From a virus, in IMG/VR virus record IMGVR_UViG_3300037493_001662, positions 1 to 43,646 of that record: 43,646 bases of DNA. One strand, given 5' to 3'. The notes beneath the pieces are model-generated. The model made no database searches. It worked only from the letters and a program-made list of their open reading frames with translations, and was not told where the DNA came from. Position numbers and translations under genes: made by a program. Shown piece after piece: positions 29,240 through 38,493 of the stretch (the stretch's first letter is position 1; every line of letters begins with the position of its first letter).

Positions 29240-31963
29240 TTACTTGGCTGGCTTTGCTGGCTTGGCTTCCTCTGCTTCTGCCCTTGCGTTGAGACTGTCA
29301 AGAAGTCGGTTAGCGTATTCTTGGACGCTTGCTTTGTTAGGCATTTTTGCTGTCTCGCTATTTCGATATATAGTCTTCTGTTTTTCCCAATCATTATACA
29401 GCCCCTTGAAGTTTTCTGGGGTAACCTCATAGCCAAGAACTTGACCTATTTGATTGCTATACATCTTTAACGTTTCTTGTGTCGGGACAAGGCCATTTGA
29501 AATCATGCTGTTATAATGGTGAAGCATTGAGATTGTAGCCAACGCTTGAAGTCTTGCCTTTTGTCTTGATGGAATTGTCAAGATTTCAGATGGTTCTGGA
29601 ATGATTGAGGCAAGGACTTCTTGCTCATAATTTGATGGATTTCCCGGTCCAACAACTGATTCACGAATAGCACCAACTAAAGTCTTTTGCAATGTTCCAG
29701 CAGTTGCCAAGTCCCCATTAGGCATTCTTACTTTCATAAGTGCTACAGAAGCCCAACTACCACCCTTGCTTTTTTGTTCTTTAATAAGTTCATTATTCAG
29801 TTCATACAATCTATTCATAGGATAAATTGATTCATCCCACTTCTTCTGTTTGTCGTAAATGCCAGTTCCTTGATTGTTTCTCATTTGCTCTTCTGTAGGC
29901 ATATTTCTGGTAATTCTTGCAATGGTCTTGTAATCTCCATTCTTTCTTAGTGCCTCAAGCAACTCGCCACTATCAAGTCTGTCTGAGTAAAACTTTCCAG
30001 TTGGGTTCCCGTTTACAATTATAGGAATCTGCTGTGCAATAACTGGCAAATCTTTAAGTCCTTGAGCAACAAACCCATTGGTTCTTTTTAAGTCTGCTGG
30101 TCTGATGCCAATCCATCTTGTAACAAGTTTTTCAATGTCATCGGTCTTTTCTCTTCCCAACTTGTCAAGTCTAGCCACGGATTCATCCAATGCTAACGCG
30201 TCAGCAGCAAGTTTTTGATTTGCAATATGTTGTTTATTTAAAACATCCAAGTGGGTAATTTGGTTTTGAATGTGGATAGTAATCTTGTTTTCAGCCTCAA
30301 GTTGAGTAACAGCACCTGCCCGCTTATTTTTCATTGCAGCAAGCGTAGGGGGGTCATTGACTGTATTTCGGTCACCCAGAATCCTGTCAAGTCTTGCAAT
30401 CTCACCTCTCCAGTATTTAAGTTTTGTTTCGTTGTCTTTAATAGATTGGTCAAGTGCCTCTGGTTTTGTAGGTGCACTTGACGTGTCTTCGAGTGCTTTA
30501 GCCATTCTTCCCTGTTGAGTTGCTTGAAGTGCAACCGAAGCAGATGGGGTAATGTATTCTTGAATTATTGCATCACCTTGGGCAATAAATTGTGATGGAC
30601 GCTGACCATACTGCAGTTCAAATCTAGAACCCCACATATCGGATTCAATGCCACCACCTGTTCTATTCTGAAGGTTTCTGTCAACAAACGCATAGGCTTG
30701 TCTAATTGCAGGCATATCAAGTGCGTTGTCTGGAGTTCCAACAGCATCATCTGCAGCGTCTCTTTCAAACTGTTCAAGAGGTGACACATTCTTGTATTCA
30801 CCGCTTTTCAGAACTTCATTAACCAAAGTAAGTCTTCTCAACTCCATATGTGCGTCTGCATTTGGACTGCCATCTGGATTAACAAGGTTTTTAGAGTTAT
30901 ATTTAACAGTCGGAGTTCTAATCTTTTGACCAGTGCTCGGGCTTACGGTTTCTTCAAAGAAGATTGTCCCTTGTCTATTATCTCTATTACTTGACCCATT
31001 AATAGGAGCAAGAGGCTCAGTATTGAAATACTTGCTGTTTAATGGTCCGTTCAACGCCACTCTTTCCTCTACAGGTGCAGGAGTAGGTCCGGGGGTTTCA
31101 CTACCAGAGGGAGTTCCATAGGCATCTCCAGCACTTGACGATTCCATAGCAGTAACCACTTGGTTAATTGCTGGAAGGTCGTCTTCTGATACCCAGCCGC
31201 CTACGCTATGCTTTGTTCCATCAGGAGAAACTACCGAAGAAACTCTTCCCCCAACCACTTCGGCTTTTTTTGGTGAACCTCCAAATGCTACTGTTTTTGT
31301 AACATTGTCTTCCCTTCCTGTAAAGGATGGGGGTTGATATGCAGGGGATTGATAGTAACTGGTTGGAACTGTTGGAGGTGTTCCTCGCTCTGGAAGTGCA
31401 GCACCCGGAACTGCTTGACGAGTTCTTGCGTCTCTAATCTTCTGTTGACTTTCTTGGAACGAATCAAAGGTAAGTGGAGCCTTCTTAGACAAAGCAATCA
31501 TTCCTTTCGTAGAGTCAGCAAAGTCAATTTTGGTTTGCTTTAACTCAAGTGCCGCTTGTCTTCTTCTTTCTGGAGTAGTATCTGCGTTTGAAATTTCTTC
31601 CTCCAGAATTTTCATAGAACCTCCAAGTGCAGAGGTAGCATCCTTTATTCTGGTGTATGCTCTTTCTTCAGAATCAGCCGCAAGACTATAAGCCTTATAT
31701 GCACTTTCAGAATCAAGACCTTGTTGCTTTAATTGGTTTGCTTTATCTGCAGCATCCGCTTTTCTGGAATCAATTGTTCCCTGTTTGTTAGCAACCTCAA
31801 GTTTGGCTTTATCTGCCATACCTTGAGCAATAAAACTAGCAACCCCTTGGGCTGCTCTACCCATTGAACTCATTCCTTCTATATATCCTGCTGGAATCTG
31901 CTGGACCTGCTCACCAGAGTATCTGGTAAACATATTTTGTCTTTGTTGAGGTTGATTAGGCAT
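29240..31963 (-). CDS. Internal virion protein, 907 aa
   Basis: The start at 31963 (MPNQPQQRQNMFTRY) is chosen because it overlaps the upstream stop by 8 bp. An open 16-codon extension runs into the upstream gene. Residues about 25-60 are Gly/Ala/Met-rich (GMSSMGRAAQGVASFIAQGM) and could contact membrane. A long helical region follows (to about 170), then a Pro/Ser/Thr-rich disordered part (about 190-320), and a large mainly helical C-terminal half. Order and composition fit an ejection-type inner virion protein next to the giant one. No enzyme motif is recognised. Confidence 0.78.
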   Translation of the reverse strand: MPNQPQQRQNMFTRYSGEQVQQIPAGYIEGMSSMGRAAQGVASFIAQGMADKAKLEVANKQGTIDSRKADAADKANQLKQQGLDSESAYKAYSLAADSEERAYTRIKDATSALGGSMKILEEEISNADTTPERRRQAALELKQTKIDFADSTKGMIALSKKAPLTFDSFQESQQKIRDARTRQAVPGAALPERGTPPTVPTSYYQSPAYQPPSFTGREDNVTKTVAFGGSPKKAEVVGGRVSSVVSPDGTKHSVGGWVSEDDLPAINQVVTAMESSSAGDAYGTPSGSETPGPTPAPVEERVALNGPLNSKYFNTEPLAPINGSSNRDNRQGTIFFEETVSPSTGQKIRTPTVKYNSKNLVNPDGSPNADAHMELRRLTLVNEVLKSGEYKNVSPLEQFERDAADDAVGTPDNALDMPAIRQAYAFVDRNLQNRTGGGIESDMWGSRFELQYGQRPSQFIAQGDAIIQEYITPSASVALQATQQGRMAKALEDTSSAPTKPEALDQSIKDNETKLKYWRGEIARLDRILGDRNTVNDPPTLAAMKNKRAGAVTQLEAENKITIHIQNQITHLDVLNKQHIANQKLAADALALDESVARLDKLGREKTDDIEKLVTRWIGIRPADLKRTNGFVAQGLKDLPVIAQQIPIIVNGNPTGKFYSDRLDSGELLEALRKNGDYKTIARITRNMPTEEQMRNNQGTGIYDKQKKWDESIYPMNRLYELNNELIKEQKSKGGSWASVALMKVRMPNGDLATAGTLQKTLVGAIRESVVGPGNPSNYEQEVLASIIPEPSEILTIPSRQKARLQALATISMLHHYNSMISNGLVPTQETLKMYSNQIGQVLGYEVTPENFKGLYNDWEKQKTIYRNSETAKMPNKASVQEYANRLLDSLNARAEAEEAKPAKPAK

Positions 31964-33044
31964 AAATTTGGAGGTATTTTCTACGAGGTTCGACGACCCT
32001 ATCCATAGCAAACTTCACCAGTTTCTTAAGGTAAGGTTTGTCTGAAATAAATTTGGCAAATCGCTCACCGTTTTCAAGGTAAAGTTCCTTAAACCAAGTA
32101 GGTGCTTCAGTAAACAGCCACTTTCTAAAGATAAGCCAGTCATTGTTTTCTTCTCCATAGACTTCTCTCGCAACCCAACAAGCAAGAATCGCGGCTCCAC
32201 CAAGAGTTCCAAGAGCACCAAGGAAACCGGCGTTTTGTTGTGCTTTTGCTGCTTTGTCTGCGTTTTCTTGAGAGATTCTGTTGCCTCTGATATTGGCAAG
32301 ATACTGAGACTCTGGTTGTAGGAACCGTGGACCCATATCTTGGAATGAATTCTGAGTAGCACCATAAAGTTCTCCAACCCCATATAGATTTTGTGAAGTT
32401 TGCATTGCTGGAGAATTATAAACTTGCTGACCAAATTGTTGTTGCTGATTAGCCATTTGATAGGCTTGTGCACCCATTGCTTGACGCTGTTGAAGTCTTT
32501 GATTGCCGAGTTGATACGAATTAAGGACTTCTTGTCCAACTGCTTGATTGCCTGTCAGCCCACGGGAAGCCATCGCTGCTCTGGCGGACTGTTGAGCATA
32601 CATCTGGTCTGGGTAGCCAAGTCCAGAACCCATAGCGAGTCCTTCTCCAGCCTGTTGCTGGAACATATTGTAATTATATGCACCTTGTGGTCCAAGCGAT
32701 TGAACGGCATAATCAGTAGCCATTTGACCACCTTGACCATACATACCAATCAACTGACCTTGGTATTGCTGTTGGGCTTGATTTGCATACGGCTGTAGTT
32801 GTCCGTATTGCCCCAAAAGATTCTGGGACTGAGATTCCGTGCTTCTTGCTTGATATCCCTGCAGTTGCGGAAGCATTGCTTCCTCCGCTTGCATAGCCGC
32901 AGGAATAATCTTCTTCTGGGCTGCGATTGCCCCCATGTTTTCGTTGTAATACTGCTGTGCATCAGCAGTCATAAACTCACCATAGTTTGCTTTGCTTTTA
33001 AACAACTTGTTGGATGCTACTCCCATCGTGTAAGTGTGTTCCAT
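31956..33044 (-). CDS. Gln/Gly-rich virion protein with conserved C-terminal module
   Basis: The ATG at 33044 (MEHTYTMGVASNK) lies 4 bp after the upstream stop. A second ATG six codons on is possible. About 250 residues are rich in Gln, Tyr, Gly and Ala (QQQYQGQLIGMYGQGGQMAT), suggesting a flexible or helical internal protein. The C-terminal 85 residues are different: ILACWVAREVYGEENNDWLI then FRKWLFTEAP and basic helices. From memory this C-W/F-x-A-R-x-V-Y-G module recurs at the ends of unrelated phage structural proteins. Its role is not established. Confidence 0.75.
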   Translation of the reverse strand: MEHTYTMGVASNKLFKSKANYGEFMTADAQQYYNENMGAIAAQKKIIPAAMQAEEAMLPQLQGYQARSTESQSQNLLGQYGQLQPYANQAQQQYQGQLIGMYGQGGQMATDYAVQSLGPQGAYNYNMFQQQAGEGLAMGSGLGYPDQMYAQQSARAAMASRGLTGNQAVGQEVLNSYQLGNQRLQQRQAMGAQAYQMANQQQQFGQQVYNSPAMQTSQNLYGVGELYGATQNSFQDMGPRFLQPESQYLANIRGNRISQENADKAAKAQQNAGFLGALGTLGGAAILACWVAREVYGEENNDWLIFRKWLFTEAPTWFKELYLENGERFAKFISDKPYLKKLVKFAMDRVVEPRRKYLQIYA

Positions 33045-33048
33045 AGTA

Positions 33049-34170
33049 TTAAGCGGTTTTGTATTTGTAGATGCGAAGTTTGGACGGAGCAAGAGTCGAA
33101 GATGGAAAAGTTGTGTTAGTGGTTACTGCTCCAATGGAAAATGCGTTGCCTTGATTAATATCGAGTTTAAGTGTGTCGGTCATTGAGATTGCTGGTTGAA
33201 TTATAAATCTTCCGTTGAATGTGTTAATATTATAAGCACCGCCGCCATCCCCATCATGAAAACGCTCGATGAAAAGATAATTTCCATGACCATAAGGTTG
33301 ACTTCCGTATCTAATGCCAAACTCATAAACATAACCACGATAACCAGCGTGTTGCATGGAAAACTCAAACGCCCAGATTTCACCAACAGGTTTTGTAAAA
33401 GAAGCCGAAGTCCAAAGATTGCTTTGGCTACCGCCTGATAAAGTGTATGGGATTGTTTCCTCGTAAACTTCAGTCAGCACATAACCAACAGTTCCATTGA
33501 CTTGTAAAGCACCAGTAAAGTTAGCAGTTCCAGTCACATTAACAGTTCCAGTTTGTGTTACAGTTCCACTTTGAACAACATTGCCATTAACATATTCATT
33601 CCCCAAAATTACCAAATTCTCATCAACAAACACAGTTGCTACTTTAGTATAACTGCAAGTTCCAGAGCCAGGAGTAACTGCGGTTAAAATGGTATATGTA
33701 ATGGTATCGGTAGTAACAGAAGTAATCCTGTAATTACCGCTATACGCACCAACAGATGCAGTAACTAAAATTATTTGATTTACTACAAGTCCGTGTGCTA
33801 TTGAAGTAATTACAACAGTAGTTCCATTTACGGATGTAAACGCCTTGCCGGTAACTGCGACTCCATCGTTAGCAATAATTGAAATGTCTTGATTTGTTTG
33901 TCCTGTGTAGTTACTTGAAGTAACCAGTGATGCAATTACAGGCAAATTGCTTTGCACTAAACTAGAAGCATTAACTTGTCTGAGATTATCAGCAGATGTA
34001 TCAACAACTAGAAACTTGTCGTCAGATGCAAGTATTGGTGACTCAATTTGAGTCTGCTCCTTAATCGCACCTTTCAATATAATAGCACCATTAATATGGT
34101 TGTTTAGTCTCGTTCCGTCAACTTGTTGACCATTAACAAAGACTTCTCCTGCTGATATTTGGACTGGCAT
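33049..34170 (-). CDS. Tail fibre or spike protein, 373 aa
   Basis: A beta-rich protein begins MPVQISAGEVFVNGQQVDGT, a common opening of fibre adaptors. The middle has Thr/Val/Gly-rich repeats (GTVTQTGTVNVTGTANFTG), typical of intertwined fibres. The C-terminal 120 residues form a compact beta domain (YRGYVYEFGIRYGSQPYGHG and beyond) that could bind receptor. It lies 1 bp after the nozzle-like gene. Receptor binding is inferred from architecture only. Confidence 0.8.
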   Translation of the reverse strand: MPVQISAGEVFVNGQQVDGTRLNNHINGAIILKGAIKEQTQIESPILASDDKFLVVDTSADNLRQVNASSLVQSNLPVIASLVTSSNYTGQTNQDISIIANDGVAVTGKAFTSVNGTTVVITSIAHGLVVNQIILVTASVGAYSGNYRITSVTTDTITYTILTAVTPGSGTCSYTKVATVFVDENLVILGNEYVNGNVVQSGTVTQTGTVNVTGTANFTGALQVNGTVGYVLTEVYEETIPYTLSGGSQSNLWTSASFTKPVGEIWAFEFSMQHAGYRGYVYEFGIRYGSQPYGHGNYLFIERFHDGDGGGAYNINTFNGRFIIQPAISMTDTLKLDINQGNAFSIGAVTTNTTFPSSTLAPSKLRIYKYKTA

Positions 34171-34171
34171 T

Positions 34172-35788
34172 TTATTTAGTAGAGCGTATATTGTTACCTG
34201 TTCTTATTGCTGTGACAAACAAAGACCTAACAGATGAAGGTTTATTGTAAGATTCTATCTTGATTAGACAGGATGAGGCAACTTTGCGAATAGGCAAGTC
34301 CCTAGTGCTGTAAGTTGACAACGGAACTCCGAAATTGTCAATAACAGTCTCCGAGTATGGGTTTTCAGCCAAAACTGTGGTTTTAACCTGTGAGCCAGCA
34401 TTAGCCTTTAGGTCAACCTCGACCTGTGAATAACGCTTATCCTCAGAGAACCCGTAGTTGTATGAGCGTGTAATCAACTTACTGTCAATATGGAATCTGG
34501 TAAACGCATTGGCATCCAGAGGGTCATACAGGGTAAATGGCAACTCAAGTGGCAAGACCAAGTTAAGAGTGCTATTGTCGTAATGGTCACCATCTTCTAG
34601 TTCTTCGGTAAGGAAGATACCAAAATCCTTATCAATAAAGAATAGCCGTCTTTTACCATTGAAAATGCCGGTCGTCATAAACGATACATCCATACCAGAC
34701 TGGAATGTGTCAATCGACTCCCATTGTTTGTTGATGAAGTTGAAGATAACTACAACATTGTTAGTAACACTACCATCAATTGGAATAGCAAGATAGTATC
34801 TATTGTTGAAATACGCACCAACTGCCTTCGAAACAGCATTTTGGTTAATTCTTTGAATGATATCATCAATAGGAGAACTAAGAGGCTCACCCATTACACC
34901 CGCCCGCATACCCTCAGGAGTCGTTGCAGCCTGTGGGGTGAGCATATATACCCCCCCGTCAGAAAGGAACAGCATACCGCCAGCGGCTTGGGCAATTGAC
35001 CCCCTAGCAATACAACCAATATCCGTAGCCAGAATCTTGACATATGAATCAGCCGCTACAGGGGCATCTCCAGCCACATAAGCACCAGCACCAACAGAAG
35101 CGTAATACATCCGATTACGCATAAATACCACAAACTCGTTTAATACCCAAGGTGCAATCGCAACAATAGAGTCATTAGACCCATCGTTAATTTTAAACAC
35201 ATCCATTAAGTTAAAATGAGTTTGTTCAAGGTAATGTGAAACACTTATTTCATCAGATGAACTTTGAAGTATTCCTCTGTTATTGACATATATGCCCTGT
35301 ATTGCATTAGGCATATGGGTTGATGGACTCTGCGGAACTGTAGTAATAGAACCACCTCCATTAGTCCAAACAAACGGATGCTGTAAAAGACCCCTTAATA
35401 TATAAAGGTTTCCACCCGCTTGATATGCTCCAACCTCGTCGGTTGATAGGATTACCTGTCCAGCAGGATATGCAATCGGACCGGTTCTTGTGGCTGTTAC
35501 TGTATTGAAATAATAAAGACCAGTTTCAGCAATAAGAACAACAAGGTCAACACCAGCAGTTGTTTTAAAGGTAGTTACAAATCTTAATGGAACATTGTCA
35601 ACTCCAGCAGGGGTAAGTTTTTGCAACCCCTTTCTGGTTTCAGCAATGCCTCTGTTAAGTCTGTAGTTCTGGCACAACGACAGCGTTCCCTTTTCCAATG
35701 ACTGAGGGTTGTCTTTAGAGTTAAACCCTAAAAAGCCTTGGTCACCATCAACAAGGTAACTTCCTGCTTGTTGTGCCTGTTCAGCCAT
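34172..35788 (-). CDS. Tail nozzle/stabilisation-like protein, beta-propeller type
   Basis: A 538-residue beta-rich protein. QNYRLNRGIAETRKGLQKLT near residue 40 resembles the opening of phage nozzle proteins, and later repeated strands such as MLFLSDGGVYMLTP and VIFNFINKQWESID look like propeller blades. P22 gp10 and T7 gp12-like proteins close the short tail beneath the portal adaptor. The gene sits between fibre genes and starts in a TAATG overlap with a 44-residue membrane peptide. The family call is structural inference. Confidence 0.65.
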   Translation of the reverse strand: MAEQAQQAGSYLVDGDQGFLGFNSKDNPQSLEKGTLSLCQNYRLNRGIAETRKGLQKLTPAGVDNVPLRFVTTFKTTAGVDLVVLIAETGLYYFNTVTATRTGPIAYPAGQVILSTDEVGAYQAGGNLYILRGLLQHPFVWTNGGGSITTVPQSPSTHMPNAIQGIYVNNRGILQSSSDEISVSHYLEQTHFNLMDVFKINDGSNDSIVAIAPWVLNEFVVFMRNRMYYASVGAGAYVAGDAPVAADSYVKILATDIGCIARGSIAQAAGGMLFLSDGGVYMLTPQAATTPEGMRAGVMGEPLSSPIDDIIQRINQNAVSKAVGAYFNNRYYLAIPIDGSVTNNVVVIFNFINKQWESIDTFQSGMDVSFMTTGIFNGKRRLFFIDKDFGIFLTEELEDGDHYDNSTLNLVLPLELPFTLYDPLDANAFTRFHIDSKLITRSYNYGFSEDKRYSQVEVDLKANAGSQVKTTVLAENPYSETVIDNFGVPLSTYSTRDLPIRKVASSCLIKIESYNKPSSVRSLFVTAIRTGNNIRSTK

Positions 35789-35922
35789 TACTTTCCGCTA
35801 AGTTCTTGCAGAAGAGTCTTGGCTTTCTCAACCTTTGCTGACTTGGCGTTCTTATAGCCAATCCAGATGCCTCCAACAAGGAAGGCTGTATGAGTAATAA
35901 GTAGAAGAAGGAATGTGAACAT
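35788..35922 (-). CDS. Small membrane protein, 44 aa
   Basis: The ATG at 35922 opens 44 codons, ending in TAA whose last base is the A of the next ATG (TAATG). The peptide begins MFTFLLLLITHTAFLVGGIW, a single membrane helix, and continues as a basic, probably cytoplasmic, amphipathic tail. Overlap with the downstream start and tight packing after the fibre gene support its being translated. It may be a second lysis factor, an antiholin or a membrane-acting virion component. Confidence 0.6.
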   Translation of the reverse strand: MFTFLLLLITHTAFLVGGIWIGYKNAKSAKVEKAKTLLQELSGK

Positions 35923-35930
35923 AGAATTAA

Positions 35931-36443
35931 TTAAAGTTGAACCCAAGCACCATTGTTTCGTGCATAGTTATTTCCATCAGAAGGTGCGTCTGTAATACCA
36001 GCGGTGTATCCATTTGGGTTGCCGTTTGGATAGCCAGCCGTAGTTTGAGTTGTTCCGTCTGGGAAAGTTAGCCCGCCTCCGTTAGTGGCTAGAAGAAATC
36101 TTCCGTCCGTGTTGGTAAATGTGTGCAGATAGTGCGTTCCCATCCCTGTATCATTGTAAGCATCAATAACGAAGTCCGTGTTATAAATTCCGTTTACTTG
36201 AGAAAGAGTGAGAGTCCCAGTTAATTGACCACCAGATAACGGCAAATACCCGCTAATGTTAGCCCCAGCAGGGATTGTAACAATTCCAGTAAATGTAGGG
36301 TTTGCCTTTGGTGCGTAGTTAGTTGCAACAAAGGTCTGAGTTGCTAGAGTCCCGCTGTTAATTTCATTAATCTTAGCCTGTGTAATTTCATTGCCAATTT
36401 CAACTACATTGGCTGGTAAATTTGGACTAATGGAAATTGACAT
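35931..36443 (-). CDS. Tail fibre-like protein, 170 aa
   Basis: The sequence has classic phage-fibre features: YAPKANPTFTGIVTIPAGAN, LPLSGGQLTGTLTLS and FPDGTTQTTAGYPNG, Thr/Gly/Asn-rich short strands as in collar and fibre shafts. The C-terminus GITDAPSDGNNYARNNGAWV is a motif often found at fibre tips or chaperone junctions. It is likely a short fibre or a fibre segment that works with the small neighbours. Confidence 0.8.
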   Translation of the reverse strand: MSISISPNLPANVVEIGNEITQAKINEINSGTLATQTFVATNYAPKANPTFTGIVTIPAGANISGYLPLSGGQLTGTLTLSQVNGIYNTDFVIDAYNDTGMGTHYLHTFTNTDGRFLLATNGGGLTFPDGTTQTTAGYPNGNPNGYTAGITDAPSDGNNYARNNGAWVQL

Positions 36444-36446
36444 AGG

Positions 36447-36632
36447 TTATTCAGCAACAGTAGTTGCTTCAGTAATTTTGGTGTTTAATTCAGTCAAGGT
36501 CTTGCCAAAGAAAAACTGAACGCCATCAATGTAATCAAATTGTTGCTTGTCTTCAACTGCACCAACAATGACAATCTTTCCGTCAAGGGTAAATCCAGCG
36601 TAGCCTTTGTATGGTGCGTTAATTGTATTCAT
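36447..36632 (-). CDS. Hypothetical protein, 61 aa
   Basis: A small protein with a beta-like first half (YAGFTLDGKIVIVGAVE) and a helical second half. It starts in a TAATG overlap with the preceding gene's stop and ends 3 bp before the fibre gene. Position suggests a minor tail or fibre assembly component. No family is recognised. Confidence 0.65.
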   Translation of the reverse strand: MNTINAPYKGYAGFTLDGKIVIVGAVEDKQQFDYIDGVQFFFGKTLTELNTKITEATTVAE

Positions 36633-36958
36633 TATCCAATTTGTCCGTCTGAAAGACCGCCTCCAATTTTGATTTTATATTTATTAGTATCGCCAATAGT
36701 AAAATTAGAACTTCCTCCAGAAGAAAAATAAGTTGTATTTCCAGATTGAGCCGCACTTTGTTGGTATCCACCAGTTACTTGATTCACAATTCCCCAATTT
36801 CCTACTCCAATGTATTGAAGGAAAAATGGAACTGTTGACGCTCTCCAACCCCAATTAATAGCACCATTGGGTCTGTCAACAGACACACAAGAGTAAGCAA
36901 TGAAGTTTGCTTGCTGTTTTTCAACAGAGTCACTTGCCGTTGTAATGCTAATAGCCAT
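36632..36958 (-). CDS. Hypothetical tail-region protein, 108 aa
   Basis: A beta-rich Gly/Ser/Thr protein with WGWRASTVPFFLQYIGVGNW in the middle and a Gly/Ser-rich C-terminus (SSGGSSNFTIGDTNKYKIKI). The composition is that of small virion decorations or fibre accessories. It sits between two other small beta-rich genes in the tail module. Confidence 0.65.
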   Translation of the reverse strand: MAISITTASDSVEKQQANFIAYSCVSVDRPNGAINWGWRASTVPFFLQYIGVGNWGIVNQVTGGYQQSAAQSGNTTYFSSGGSSNFTIGDTNKYKIKIGGGLSDGQIG

Positions 36959-36961
36959 AAC

Positions 36962-37264
36962 TTATACAATAGAATAAGCGATGTGAACTGGAGTAGAGGC
37001 TGCAGATGCAGCAATTCTAATCGTTCCAGCATAGTTATCAATTGAAAATAGGGTAGCAGGTTGCAATGTAAATCCGACAGTCCCAGTATCATTCAAGATG
37101 AGGGTAATTGTGGCTGTCGCAGACTTATTTTGAATAAGTGTGGTAATTCTTCGCCCTGTTCCTGGAGCCATAGTAGCAACGAGATTAGTTGCAGTAACAC
37201 CAACAGTAAAATCGGCGTGTGTAAACTTTCTGCTAAATGGGGTTGAAATAGAAATATTAGACAT
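36962..37264 (-). CDS. Hypothetical beta-rich virion protein, 100 aa
   Basis: A Thr/Ala/Ile-rich protein with alternating hydrophobic residues throughout (TTLIQNKSATATITLILNDT), suggesting a single beta-sandwich. It lacks enzymatic motifs. Its place between the head-tail adaptor and the fibre genes suggests a tail or capsid decoration protein. The leader is AT-rich without a Shine-Dalgarno motif. Confidence 0.68.
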   Translation of the reverse strand: MSNISISTPFSRKFTHADFTVGVTATNLVATMAPGTGRRITTLIQNKSATATITLILNDTGTVGFTLQPATLFSIDNYAGTIRIAASAASTPVHIAYSIV

Positions 37265-37268
37265 TGTA

Positions 37269-38120
37269 TTAGTATATTTGATTAAATTTCATTCTAGGTT
37301 GAATACCTTGCTGGACAATAGCCTTATTTACTTCCATGTCAAGCAATGCGTTAGCCTCTGCATTAACTCTGTCGCCAAAGTCAATCTGCATTTCAGACCT
37401 AAGCCAATCTGCGTGTATTCCTTTGATTAGGTATTGACCAAACATAGCAGGGATTTTTACCTTTTCCCACTTATCAGTTCCTAGCGGTTCTGAGTTTCCG
37501 TCGATATTAGGCTTTGTGTTAGTCTCAACAAGGCACTTCCAGAAGTTGCCCTTCTTCCCTGCATAAAGAGCACCAGTAGTAGGGGCAAAATAGTTATTTG
37601 CAAGATATGCCCAGTAAACAGTCTGTCCGGGTCTATATGTAATAGTAGAGTCATATAATTCCCCTACAAACTCTGGGCAATTAAGCCTGTATGTAATAAA
37701 GACCTCAGTAGCGTCTGCAATATCAATGATTATGCGTCTAACTGTTTGATAGACAACTCCATTTACAAGTGTTTCATACTCGTCAAAACTAAACCCAATC
37801 TCCTTTACCTTACCCTTAATTCTAGGGTCTTCAAGGGTGACTTGCATAATAGTTCCAACATCAATCTTAAAAGTCCCCTCAGAGTTAGTTATAGTGCTCG
37901 TATTGGGTATAACAACATAATGCAAATCACCGCTGTTAACCACAGGAAAGCGGGTGCTTCTGATAAGGTCAGGCCAAGCATCGTGCTCCCAAGCAAACTG
38001 GATGCGGTTATTGGCAAAATCTCTTATCTGCGAGAAGGATTGAGTCGTAACATTATGTCTGTCAAGTCCAGTCAATTGCATTGATTGGGCAAGGATTGTT
38101 TCGAAGTCAATAGTTCTCAT
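37269..38120 (-). CDS. Head-tail adaptor-like protein, 283 aa
   Basis: The N-terminus (TILAQSMQLTGLDRHNVTTQ, then INNR-like FANNRIQFAWEHDAWPDL) is a helical pattern seen in phage portal adaptors. The middle is beta-rich. A compact segment about residues 165-220 (YWAYLANNYFAPTTG ... WKCLVETNTKP) resembles a small carbohydrate-binding or decoration fold. The ATGA overlap with the preceding gene and position after the capsid gene support a connector role. The exact family is uncertain. Confidence 0.65.
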   Translation of the reverse strand: MRTIDFETILAQSMQLTGLDRHNVTTQSFSQIRDFANNRIQFAWEHDAWPDLIRSTRFPVVNSGDLHYVVIPNTSTITNSEGTFKIDVGTIMQVTLEDPRIKGKVKEIGFSFDEYETLVNGVVYQTVRRIIIDIADATEVFITYRLNCPEFVGELYDSTITYRPGQTVYWAYLANNYFAPTTGALYAGKKGNFWKCLVETNTKPNIDGNSEPLGTDKWEKVKIPAMFGQYLIKGIHADWLRSEMQIDFGDRVNAEANALLDMEVNKAIVQQGIQPRMKFNQIY

Positions 38121-38488
38121 TTAGTAAGTGTTCCAGAAGAATCAAATAGACCGCTGTATCCATTGACACAGGTGCGTTTCATTCGATTGCGGACAGCAAC
38201 TTCTGGGTTGTCCCGAATGAACTCTTTTCTGAATTGTTTGTCTTCCCAGCATTCATAGCCGAGACGTTGCCCCCAGTAGTGGAACGCACTTCTGGGAATT
38301 CTGGCAACCATTTCGCCAACGCCATCTAAGGCTCTGGCTTCATTAGCATGACCGAAAATAGCCAATTGTTTGGCTTCGGATTTAGCCTTGATTTCTTGTT
38401 GGTTCCAACCGAAACGAAGTTCCCTCTCCACCTCCTTGCGGAGATGGGAGGGAATAACGTCAGCCAGACTTTGGATAAAGTCCGACAC
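38117..38488 (-). CDS. Small late protein, 123 aa, near head-tail genes
   Basis: A helical protein starting with GTG 5 bp after the capsid stop. Residues about 65-105 read YWGQRLGYECWEDKQFRKEF then DNPEVAVRNRMK, a pattern that as I recall recurs beside capsid genes in uncultured podovirus-like phages. The function is not known. It may be an accessory of connector assembly. A small stem-loop (CCTC ... GAGG) covers the start region, which could modulate translation after the abundant capsid protein. Confidence 0.7.
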   Translation of the reverse strand: MSDFIQSLADVIPSHLRKEVERELRFGWNQQEIKAKSEAKQLAIFGHANEARALDGVGEMVARIPRSAFHYWGQRLGYECWEDKQFRKEFIRDNPEVAVRNRMKRTCVNGYSGLFDSSGTLTK

Positions 38489-38493
38489 CTCGC

